Virus record (IMG/VR): IMGVR_UViG_3300030107_002518 | Coordinates: 1 to 40,929 of that record | Direction: 5' to 3' (one strand) | DNA: 40,929 bases | Source of the DNA: a virus | In this document: in pieces, positions 15,454 to 20,801 of the stretch | Position numbering within the stretch: position 1 is the stretch's first letter | How the letters are laid out: every line of letters starts with the position of its first letter | Notes under the pieces: generated by a model | What the model saw: the letters and a program-made list of their open reading frames with translations, nothing else | Told to the model about the DNA's origin: nothing | The model's database searches: none | Program-made: the position numbers and the translations under genes

Positions 15454-15473
15454 AACCACTGAAAGGAAAAAAT

Positions 15474-15932
15474 ATGAGTGAAGTTCACCCATTCGACATA
15501 CAGGTTGCTGATTCCATCAGTAAACCGCCGAGGAAACTCGTGGTGCCTGATCACAGGGAGTCCATTGGACTCGTTGGTGACGGCGATGATAGGTACTCCC
15601 TTGGGGAGTTTGAGTTGCTTCAGATGCTTGGCTATGATGCAGGTGTAATCGTCTCTGACGATTTCTCTGAGAAGGCGGAGCATGTTATTCGCAACGTAGT
15701 TGCTACTAGGGCTTTTGGTCCTGATTGGTATGCTACGCATACTTTTGACAGAGATGCTTGGTTGTCTGGGGATGTGTTTGCCTACGGCATGGTTGATCCG
15801 TTGTCGTTTGTTGATCCTTCGGATGATGATGTGGATACTGGTACACATGTTGACACTGATATTCATCAGTGGTTGATGGGCGCTGACGTTGCTTCTGGCG
15901 AGTTCTTTGAACTCGATGAGGTGGCTGTTTAG
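15474..15932 (+). CDS. First early gene, unknown acidic protein
   Basis: 152 residues, acidic (many Asp), soluble, with no recognised family. Its start is MSEVHPFDIQ and its end is rich in Asp (VDPSDDDVDTGTHVDTDIHQ). The ATG follows AAAGGA with a 6-base spacer, just after the two leader hairpins. As the first gene of the early arm it may act on host takeover, which is inference. A 208-residue reading frame on the opposite strand is a shadow. Confidence 0.75.
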   Translation: MSEVHPFDIQVADSISKPPRKLVVPDHRESIGLVGDGDDRYSLGEFELLQMLGYDAGVIVSDDFSEKAEHVIRNVVATRAFGPDWYATHTFDRDAWLSGDVFAYGMVDPLSFVDPSDDDVDTGTHVDTDIHQWLMGADVASGEFFELDEVAV

Positions 15933-15942
15933 GTGTTTGGGG

Positions 15943-15987
15943 GTTGGTTCCTTCTCTTTGAACGAAGTGAAAAGAGAAGGGAACAAC
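15943..15987 (+). promoter_or_regulatory. Intercistronic hairpin, 17 bp stem
   Basis: GTTGGTTCCTTCTCTTT (15943-15959) pairs with AAAGAGAAGGGAACAAC (15971-15987), with one G-U pair and one G-A mismatch, around an 11-base loop. It lies between the stop of the first early gene and the hairpin-borne ribosome site of the second. Confidence 0.7.
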
Positions 15988-16001
15988 ACCCAACTTGGAA
16001 A

Positions 16002-16019
16002 TTGACTTTAGGAGGTCAA
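16002..16019 (+). promoter_or_regulatory. Ribosome site in a hairpin, TTGAC/GTCAA
   Basis: TTGAC (16002-16006) and GTCAA (16015-16019) enclose TTTAGGAG. The GGAGG ribosome site lies almost wholly in the loop, and the GTG start follows the stem without a gap. Two other early genes have the same arrangement with unrelated stems. Confidence 0.55.
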
Positions 16020-16526
16020 GTGAAAACATTGGAAATTACTGAAGCGCAGGCTTCAGCGTTGGTAGCGATTGCAGGGCGGATATCTGCAAGCGATGCTGAT
16101 GTTATCGTTGAAACACCCATATCCGAGCCTGTTGCTGAACCTACGGTTGAGTCTGATGAGTTCGTGTTAGGTGATTATGTGAGTGTAATCCCTGTTACGT
16201 CTGCATCTTCGATGCCAACGTTTGCGAGTGCTCAGGTTGTTGCTGAACCTGTGGTTCAGGAGGAATCGCCTGTAGTGTCTGCTAAGGCAGATGCTAAAGC
16301 GGAACGCAAGGCTGAGAATAAAGCGATTAATGCGCAGATTAATGCTCAACTTGCGAACGCTACGAAGGCGAGTGACAAGGGTGACCGTGGCGCTGTTGTT
16401 CAATACTTGAACAATGCTATGGCTCTTGTGCCTACTCGTACCAACAAGGACGGGTCACTTACGTGGCAAGGCACTGTTAATCGTATTGTTGCTAAGGCGG
16501 AGGCTTTGGAGGTCGCTAGCGCTTAG
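16020..16526 (+). CDS. Unknown early protein with Ala/Val-rich linker
   Basis: 168 residues from GTG at 16020, chosen because GGAGG lies 4 bases upstream; an upstream ATG at 15933 would run through the hairpin. The N-terminus KTLEITEAQASALVAIAGRI is helical, the middle is a Pro/Val/Glu linker, and the C-terminus is a charged helix (KADAKAERKAENKAINAQIN) followed by GTVNRIVAKAEALEV. No family recognised. Confidence 0.7.
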   Translation: MKTLEITEAQASALVAIAGRISASDADVIVETPISEPVAEPTVESDEFVLGDYVSVIPVTSASSMPTFASAQVVAEPVVQEESPVVSAKADAKAERKAENKAINAQINAQLANATKASDKGDRGAVVQYLNNAMALVPTRTNKDGSLTWQGTVNRIVAKAEALEVASA

Positions 16527-16538
16527 TTCTATACATGT

Positions 16539-16591
16539 GGGGTGGGCTACTGTGCGGATTTACCTACGGTAGCCTGCCCCTTTTTTGTTTT
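16539..16591 (+). terminator. Rho-independent terminator
   Basis: GGGGTGGGCTACTGT (16539-16553) pairs along its full 15 bases with ACGGTAGCCTGCCCC (16566-16580) through three G-U pairs, followed at once by TTTTTTGTTTTT. This is a classical strong terminator for the first two early genes. Confidence 0.85.
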
Positions 16592-16604
16592 TGGAAGTGT
16601 CGTG

Positions 16605-16775
16605 ATGAATGAGAAATTGCGCTGGTACACAATCGTGTACCTACATGAGTGGTGTTCAATTACCGTGAGCGTCAAAGCGAAAAGCGAAGACGATGCGCTA
16701 GTTGAAGCCAAAGAATTGTTAAGAGAAAACGGATACGGCAGGCTTATTGAAGCGCGTGTCGTGAATGGAGAGTAA
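16605..16775 (+). CDS. Small alpha/beta protein of unknown function
   Basis: 56 residues from ATG at 16605. A longer frame starting at 16542 would run through the terminator and is rejected. WYTIVYLHEWCSITVSVKAK then SEDDALVEAKELL gives a strand-strand-helix pattern in which a Ser-Glu-Asp-Asp-Ala turn starts the helix. The 77-residue gene at 19938 has the same plan (NAHSEEEAEELV). Its stop overlaps the next start in TAATG. Confidence 0.65.
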   Translation: MNEKLRWYTIVYLHEWCSITVSVKAKSEDDALVEAKELLRENGYGRLIEARVVNGE

Positions 16776-16930
16776 TGATGGATTTAATAGAGTTTTGTTA
16801 TGTGCTTGCGCTTGGGTCGGTTATTTTTCTCGCTGTTTGCGGGGCGATCTGGGTGTTTGAAGAGTCAGGACTCTTTGATGAGCCTGACGATGATTTAGAG
16901 CCTTACGATTGGTCTAAGGAGGAAGATTAA
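16775..16930 (+). CDS. Small single-pass membrane protein
   Basis: 51 residues (50 if the second of two tandem ATGs, at 16778, is used). One hydrophobic helix (FCYVLALGSVIFLAVCGAIW) is followed by an acidic tail ending DWSKEED. GGAG lies just upstream, and the first ATG overlaps the previous stop. Function unknown; a membrane-acting early protein is possible. Confidence 0.6.
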   Translation: MMDLIEFCYVLALGSVIFLAVCGAIWVFEESGLFDEPDDDLEPYDWSKEED

Positions 16931-16931
16931 T

Positions 16932-17177
16932 ATGGGTATGTCTAGGAAAGATTACGTGAGTGTTGCTGAGATTCTTAAGGGTCATAAGCAGTATGAGCAA
17001 GAGATTATTCGTTTGGGTGGTCCTGCGTCTACGCCTGATGAGATTTTTTATCGTTTGGCGTTTGATTTTGGGTCTATGTTCCGTGGCGATAATGAGAAAT
17101 TTGATTGGGATAAGTTCCGTGAGGCGTGCGATGTGCCGTTGAATTGGACGCATACGTTAGGAGTATTTGATGGATGA
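16932..17177 (+). CDS. Conserved small phage protein (SRKDYV family)
   Basis: 81 residues. MSRKDYVSVAEILK at the start and NEKFDWDKFREAC near the end form a recurring small phage and actinobacterial protein pattern (SRKDYV..A..L ... N..FD...F..AC). The function of that family is not known to me. AAGGAGG precedes the start, and an ATG two codons in is an alternative. The end overlaps the next gene by 8 bases. Confidence 0.7.
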   Translation: MGMSRKDYVSVAEILKGHKQYEQEIIRLGGPASTPDEIFYRLAFDFGSMFRGDNEKFDWDKFREACDVPLNWTHTLGVFDG

Positions 17178-17352
17178 GAAAGTATTAGATTTAACTGTAA
17201 AAGAGTTAATAGGTGAGTTGTTGAGCAACGATGACGTAGATACAGCGCTACGTAACATGGTTGGCGACTTCATGGGTGAGTTTATTGAGGGCATGCGGAT
17301 TTCAGTTACTGATTTCCGTGGCGAAACGTGGCACGTTGGTAGGGAGGCATAG
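17170..17352 (+). CDS. Small acidic early protein
   Basis: 60 residues from ATG at 17170 with AGGAG upstream, starting MDEKVLDLTVKELIGELL and ending TDFRGETWHVGREA. Helical N-terminus, no known family. It overlaps the previous gene and abuts the next, so it belongs to the same small-gene operon. Confidence 0.65.
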   Translation: MDEKVLDLTVKELIGELLSNDDVDTALRNMVGDFMGEFIEGMRISVTDFRGETWHVGREA

Positions 17353-17628
17353 ATGAGTGAGCATGTTTTTTATAACGCTACGTACACTGCGCATGGGTCT
17401 AAGATTAGACAGCATGCGTTGGGTTGTAGTTGGGTTGAGGTTCAGGCTTGGACTGATGATGACCGTCAAGCAGGCGGAAAGCGTTGGAGAATCCGTGCGG
17501 TTCATGATACTCCGAGCATGGCTGAGATTGGTGAGAAGATTGCGGAGTTAGGTGGCTCGTGGGGTAAGTTTGAGTGTGAGTGTGAGATTCTTGAGACTTC
17601 GTGTGATGTGTCTGGGGAGTTAATCTGA
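17353..17628 (+). CDS. Unknown early protein
   Basis: 91 residues with KRWRIRAVHDTPSMAEIGEK in the middle and a C-terminal FECECEILETSCDVSGE containing three cysteines. No family recognised. The coding strand here is strongly G/T-biased, like its neighbours. It starts right after the previous stop and ends in a TGATG overlap with the zinc-finger-like gene. Confidence 0.65.
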   Translation: MSEHVFYNATYTAHGSKIRQHALGCSWVEVQAWTDDDRQAGGKRWRIRAVHDTPSMAEIGEKIAELGGSWGKFECECEILETSCDVSGELI

Positions 17629-17768
17629 TGCCTAATAAGAATTTGAGAGGGAGTTACAACAAGACCCGTGTATGTGATTTGTGTGGCAAGAAGATAGGTG
17701 ATGCGCCTACAATCGAGCCTCATGGGCGTATCTTGCATGAGTCTTGTTGGAATAAAACTTTTGATTAA
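17628..17768 (+). CDS. 46-residue zinc-ribbon-like protein
   Basis: The sequence contains VCDLCGKKI and, about 20 residues later, HESCW: a C-x2-C ... H-x2-C set typical of a treble-clef or LIM-like zinc site. The N-terminus is basic (MPNKNLRGSYNKTR), suggesting nucleic-acid binding. ATG overlaps the previous stop (TGATG). It is last in its small operon and directly followed by a hairpin. Confidence 0.65.
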   Translation: MPNKNLRGSYNKTRVCDLCGKKIGDAPTIEPHGRILHESCWNKTFD

Positions 17769-17828
17769 CCCCACCATTTCTTTTTTTAATTGAATGAAAT
17801 GAAATTAAAAAAAGGAATGGTTGGGTGG
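17769..17828 (+). terminator. Long A/T-rich hairpin
   Basis: CCACCATTTCTTTTTTTAAT (from 17771) pairs with ATTAAAAAAAGGAATGG...GGGTGG (ending 17828) around an 11-base loop, with a 4-base bulge and one mismatch. It begins at the stop codon of the zinc-ribbon-like gene. It may terminate transcription in either direction. Confidence 0.65.
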
Positions 17829-17905
17829 TAAGAGGAAGCCCATTAAATGATATTCCTGTTTGCTCAAGCACGTTGTGCTTCAGGGTATATAAACACAGCC
17901 AAACT
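17829..17905 (+). promoter_or_regulatory. Short gap with AAGCAC-GTT-GTGCTT palindrome and TATATAA
   Basis: AAGCAC (17866-17871) and GTGCTT (17875-17880) form a perfect 6 bp inverted repeat, followed six bases later by TATATAA (17886-17892), a possible -10. With a terminator-like hairpin on each side, a promoter here would start a new early unit. Confidence 0.3.
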
Positions 17906-17970
17906 GGGGTCGTGTGAGTTTTTGTGGTCTAACATATTCCACTCCTTTCGCTCGCACGGCCCCTTTTAAT
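17906..17970 (+). terminator. Branched hairpin with U-run
   Basis: GGGGTCGTGTGAG (17906-17918) pairs with CTCGCACGGCCCC (17951-17963) along 13 bases with two G-U pairs. An inner GTGG/CCAC stem (17924-17927 and 17939-17942) sits in the loop. TTTT follows the stem. Confidence 0.7.
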
Positions 17971-17980
17971 CTATATAAAC

Positions 17981-17997
17981 AAGCATTGGAGGTGCTT
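17981..17997 (+). promoter_or_regulatory. Ribosome site in a hairpin, AAGC/GCTT
   Basis: AAGC-ATTGGAGGT-GCTT with the ATG at 17998 directly behind the stem. The loop ATTGGAGGT is identical to that at 19924, while the stem differs in a compensating way (GTGC/GCAC there). Confidence 0.6.
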
Positions 17998-18507
17998 ATG
18001 AGTGATGAAAAAATTTCACTAGATTTTGACTTTCCGCAAGTGGAGAGTCAAATAGAGGTAGACCGTGAGAGTCTTGTAGACCAACTGTGGGACGAGCGTG
18101 GTTACAAGGGCTTAGAGAGTAAAGTCAAGGACTGTATAGACGAGAAATTGCCTGAGGAAATCCAAAGTTACGTGGACCATAACTATGATTTCGGCGACTT
18201 TGTGCTGAATGATGAGTTAGGTAATGAGTTTGACAACCTTGTGACTGATTATTTAGACGATTTGTTGCGTTTAGAGCCAGAACAATTATGCGATGTAGGT
18301 ACGAAGTTCAGGAAAGCAGTCATGAATGTTGTTACAAGCATGGAGATTGAGCGCAAAAAAGTGCAGGAGTTGTCTGAGGAATCGTCTGACCTTACGCTTA
18401 GCGCTCGTGATATTACGTTATGTCAGGCAGTCGAACGTGAGGTTCTCAACATAAGACAGTCTTTGCGTGATGTAGTTAAACTTATTGGGTCGGAGGTCCA
18501 AATATGA
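17998..18507 (+). CDS. Unknown acidic helical early protein
   Basis: 169 residues from the ATG at 17998 behind the hairpin-borne ribosome site; a longer frame from 17914 would cross the terminator. Very acidic N-terminal half (DFDFPQVESQIEVDRESLVD), then a long helical C-terminus (VVTSMEIERKKVQELSEESS, EVLNIRQSLRDVVKLI) that may form a coiled coil. No family recognised. The stop overlaps the DUF932 gene start in ATGA, suggesting linked roles. Confidence 0.7.
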   Translation: MSDEKISLDFDFPQVESQIEVDRESLVDQLWDERGYKGLESKVKDCIDEKLPEEIQSYVDHNYDFGDFVLNDELGNEFDNLVTDYLDDLLRLEPEQLCDVGTKFRKAVMNVVTSMEIERKKVQELSEESSDLTLSARDITLCQAVEREVLNIRQSLRDVVKLIGSEVQI

Positions 18508-19475
18508 GAGAAACAGTAGATAGTGCGCGTGGGGAGCAGAATTTCCTTTTGCGTGATCGTTCAACAAGTAGCACGGAGGTGCCTGAAGTCGCTAGGTCGG
18601 TTGATGCGCATTTCCCTGTGAAGTACATGCCGTCTGGTTTTATGGATGGGGGCGAGTTTTTCGTTCCTGTGTATGAGTCAGGGGAGTATGTGGGTCAACC
18701 TAAAGACAGGTATGTTGTTCGCGCTGACGAACACCCTCTCTTTGGTGATGAGGTGCTTGGCACTCACTCAGGTAAGTATCCTGAGCGTGCTGGCTATGTT
18801 CACGTGTATGAGACTTTAGAGGCTTTGTTCCCTAGGAAATGTTCTAACGTGACGATGTTTGGCAATGGCGAGCGTGTTGTTGTTGAGCAGATACTTGATA
18901 AGCCGTTTGATTTAGGTAACGGTGATGAGATACAGCCGTTTATTTATACGCGAATGTCGTTGAATGGTGTGTGGAAAACGGAGATAATCCCTGTTCAGAA
19001 GCGTATTTCATGTGAAAATATGCTTGGGAGCGGGAAGGGAATTGTTTCCGTGCGTGCCACTAAGAACCATGATGACATTCTGACAATGAAGTCACGTGTT
19101 TTAGAGGTGTCTATGCGACAGGCTGAAACAGTGAGGAAGATGGCTCGCATATTGTCTGATCAGGAGTTCTCTGATTGGCAGTTCCAAGCGTTAGTGAAGA
19201 CGATTGTACCTAAGTTGCCTTCTGATGCGCCTGAGCGTGCTGTAGTTAATCGCAATAAAAAGATTGCTGTCATGAATAATGCGTGGCGGGATGAAACTGA
19301 GAAGTGGGGCACGATGAATAAGTGGCTCGCTTACAATGCCGTTCAGGGTGCTGAACAGCATCAGATAAATGCGAATTACAAGATAGGGGAAACTGTAAAC
19401 TTTGAGAAATCTTTAGCGAAGTCGCTTGATGGTAAAACTCCGTTGGCGAAAAAGGCGCTAGAGTATTTATCATAG
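18504..19475 (+). CDS. DUF932 family protein
   Basis: 323 residues. ISCENMLGSGKGIVSVRATK lies in the middle, with a long helical region (MRQAETVRKMARILSDQEFS) after it and KWLAYNAVQGAEQH near the end, corresponding to the (C)N(L/M) and AYNAVTEY..H signatures of DUF932 phage/plasmid proteins. The family is widespread on plasmids and phages; its biochemical role is unknown to me, though it often sits near recombination genes. GGAGG precedes the ATG, and translation is coupled to the preceding gene. Confidence 0.7.
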   Translation: MRETVDSARGEQNFLLRDRSTSSTEVPEVARSVDAHFPVKYMPSGFMDGGEFFVPVYESGEYVGQPKDRYVVRADEHPLFGDEVLGTHSGKYPERAGYVHVYETLEALFPRKCSNVTMFGNGERVVVEQILDKPFDLGNGDEIQPFIYTRMSLNGVWKTEIIPVQKRISCENMLGSGKGIVSVRATKNHDDILTMKSRVLEVSMRQAETVRKMARILSDQEFSDWQFQALVKTIVPKLPSDAPERAVVNRNKKIAVMNNAWRDETEKWGTMNKWLAYNAVQGAEQHQINANYKIGETVNFEKSLAKSLDGKTPLAKKALEYLS

Positions 19476-19479
19476 TCTT

Positions 19480-19537
19480 GCGTGGCCCCTGCGCAGGACC
19501 TCCACCCATCCCTACATGGGCTTCGTGGGGGTCATGC
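19480..19537 (+). promoter_or_regulatory. Multibranched intercistronic hairpin
   Basis: GCGTGGCCCC (19480-19489) pairs with GGGGTCATGC (19528-19537) through two G-U pairs. Inside lie the palindrome CCTGCGCAGG (19488-19497) and a CCCAT/ATGGG hairpin (19505-19520), which compete or branch. It begins just after the DUF932 stop. Confidence 0.6.
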
Positions 19538-19563
19538 AACATCTAGGCATAAGGAGGAAAAAA

Positions 19564-19857
19564 ATGCCAGAAGTAATGAAACAATCCGACCTCCCGTTCG
19601 GGTTTAGAAAGCAACGGGATAGCGTATACAAGGAACTCGGAGAGAGCATTATGGCTCTTGAAGATGGCGAAATGCTTAAGTGTGTAGGAGGGATTGATTT
19701 TCCATTGGACGAGCAGAGAGTAGGCACTGGTCAAAGTACTCACCCTATTCACGCTTTTCGTGCCACCATATATGCTTATATGCGTAGAGTGCATAACATA
19801 AATGTTAAAACATCTGCCGATTTCGGGAACAACTTCTTGTATGTAGCGAAGAAATAA
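19564..19857 (+). CDS. Unknown small early protein
   Basis: 97 residues from ATG at 19564, with AAGGAGG upstream; a longer frame at 19516 begins inside the hairpin and is rejected. It contains THPIHAFRATIYAYMRRVHN, then VKTSADFGNNFLYVAKK at the end. This resembles DNA-binding or regulatory small proteins with one helix-strand unit, but I recognise no family. It is a single gene bounded by a hairpin on each side. Confidence 0.7.
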   Translation: MPEVMKQSDLPFGFRKQRDSVYKELGESIMALEDGEMLKCVGGIDFPLDEQRVGTGQSTHPIHAFRATIYAYMRRVHNINVKTSADFGNNFLYVAKK

Positions 19858-19864
19858 ACATATT

Positions 19865-19920
19865 CGAGTGGGGCAAAGGTAAAAGGTTTATCCCCCCTCT
19901 AAACGCCTTTGTCCCGCTCG
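19865..19920 (+). terminator. Intercistronic hairpin, 15 bp stem
   Basis: CGAGTGGGGCAAAGG (19865-19879) pairs fully with CCTTTGTCCCGCTCG (19906-19920) through two G-U pairs. GTTTA/TAAAC (19886-19904) forms an inner stem. Its last base is the first base of the next ribosome-site hairpin, so the two helices would stack. Confidence 0.75.
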
Positions 19921-19936
19921 TGCATTGGAGGTGCAC
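19920..19936 (+). promoter_or_regulatory. Ribosome site in a hairpin, GTGC/GCAC
   Basis: GTGC-ATTGGAGGT-GCAC, one base before the ATG at 19938. It has the same 9-base loop as at 17985 with a different but still complementary stem. Confidence 0.6.
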
Positions 19937-19937
19937 G

Positions 19938-20171
19938 ATGGGAAATAATTTAGAAAACAGGCAAAGGCATTTCAAGGAGGAAGATGTGGGACCTGACAAT
20001 TACAGTGTCACGTTTGAAACTCAAGCAGTGATGCGCGTGTGGGTAAACGCACACAGCGAAGAAGAAGCCGAAGAACTTGTGCGCAGTGTAAGCACAGATG
20101 TTGATTGGAATGATGTCACTATTGTAGATATGGGCATGCATGAAATAGATGTACAGAGAGTGGAGAGTTGA
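19938..20171 (+). CDS. Small alpha/beta protein of unknown function
   Basis: 77 residues from ATG at 19938. A second possible start, GTG at 19986, has AAGGAGG just upstream and would give a 61-residue form. NYSVTFETQAVMRVWVNAHS then EEEAEELVRSV repeats the strand-strand-helix plan of the 56-residue gene at 16605, so the two may be distant paralogues. Function unknown. Confidence 0.65.
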   Translation: MGNNLENRQRHFKEEDVGPDNYSVTFETQAVMRVWVNAHSEEEAEELVRSVSTDVDWNDVTIVDMGMHEIDVQRVES

Positions 20172-20172
20172 T

Positions 20173-20643
20173 ATGTGGTTAGTAACTGAAGATGGGTTCT
20201 TTTCTTTGGCGTGCGCTGAGGCGCACGGATTGGAAGCACCTTATTGGGAAGGTCATGACTTTAACCCGAAGGCTTATGTACTTGTACGCACTAGAGACAA
20301 GTCTTCGTTAGAGGAAATGTTGAAGCGCATACAAGCGTGTGGAGTTGAATACGTTCAGCCCAAAGAGGGTGAGTGGACAGGTCGGATTTGGAGTTCAGAA
20401 GAAACAGATTACGAGTACAGGATGCTTGTGACTAACAATGCGTGGATGAATTATCTTGGGTCTGTTTGCAAGGACATGGCCTACGACAACTTTAAGCCTG
20501 CTTGCCATAGACGATGGTATGAAACTGTCGGATGGGAGCAAGCCGAGATGAGACACAATGTCTTAGTTCGTATTTGGAGTGTGCTCTTTCACGGGTGGCC
20601 GAGAGACAAAGGGCATGAGAGGCTCAACACGGTCACACATTAG
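20173..20643 (+). CDS. Conserved phage/actinobacterial protein (MWLVTEDGFFS family)
   Basis: 156 residues from ATG at 20173 (GGAG upstream). It shows the recurrent pattern MWLVTEDGFFSLA, AYVLVRTRDKSSLEEML, DYEYRMLVTNNAW and MAYDNFKPACH, ending in a helix with RHNVLVRIWSVLF. I recall this pattern from many actinobacterial and actinophage hypothetical proteins, so it gives weak host information. The function is unknown to me. It is the last gene before the replication operon. Confidence 0.7.
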   Translation: MWLVTEDGFFSLACAEAHGLEAPYWEGHDFNPKAYVLVRTRDKSSLEEMLKRIQACGVEYVQPKEGEWTGRIWSSEETDYEYRMLVTNNAWMNYLGSVCKDMAYDNFKPACHRRWYETVGWEQAEMRHNVLVRIWSVLFHGWPRDKGHERLNTVTH

Positions 20644-20646
20644 GTT

Positions 20647-20706
20647 TGTAACATTTCCGTAAAGAAAATGTAACATAACTCAGTTCATTGGAACGCGACT
20701 GTAACA
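20647..20706 (+). repeat. Three TGTAACA direct repeats
   Basis: TGTAACA at 20647-20653, 20669-20675 and 20700-20706, spaced 22 and 31 bases. They fill the gap before the replication operon and may be activator or repressor sites, or iterons. No clear promoter hexamer pair is visible. Confidence 0.45.
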
Positions 20707-20737
20707 CGAGAGAGGTTGTCACAGCAGTAGACTAGTA

Positions 20738-20796
20738 TTAGTACCTAGTACCACCACCTCTCTGAAAGAGGTGGTGGGTACTTAGTACCTAGGAGG
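20738..20796 (+). promoter_or_regulatory. Hairpin with TTAGTACC repeats before the replication operon
   Basis: CCACCACCTCT (20751-20761) pairs perfectly with AGAGGTGGTGG (20767-20777) around CTGAA. CTAGTAC and GTACTTAG extend the stem outside a bulge. TTAGTACC occurs at 20738-20745 and 20782-20789, related to the CTTAGTA arms at 14942. The ribosome site AGGAGG (20791-20796) follows directly. Confidence 0.65.
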
Positions 20797-20801
20797 TAAG
20801 T

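Larger units (their letters stand above)
14876..15473. other. Divergent intergenic control region, candidate origin or packaging site
   Basis: The only gene-free stretch above 300 bases. It separates the leftward late arm from the rightward early arm. It holds an operator-like palindrome, a long inverted repeat, a C7-TT-G6 palindrome, four CGGTAC/GTACCG elements, an extended -10 promoter and two leader hairpins, each listed separately. G/C skew switches across it: the + strand line at 14101-14160 is C-rich (about 6 G to 22 C by hand), while 17401-17460 is G-rich (22 to 6). Such a switch is expected at a bidirectional origin, but transcription direction switches here too and could explain it. 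Confidence 0.6.

Noticed and set aside
15363-15989. 208-residue - strand frame opposite the first early gene
   Set aside because: It crosses two hairpins, has no ribosome site, and its composition is that of a shadow of the + strand gene.
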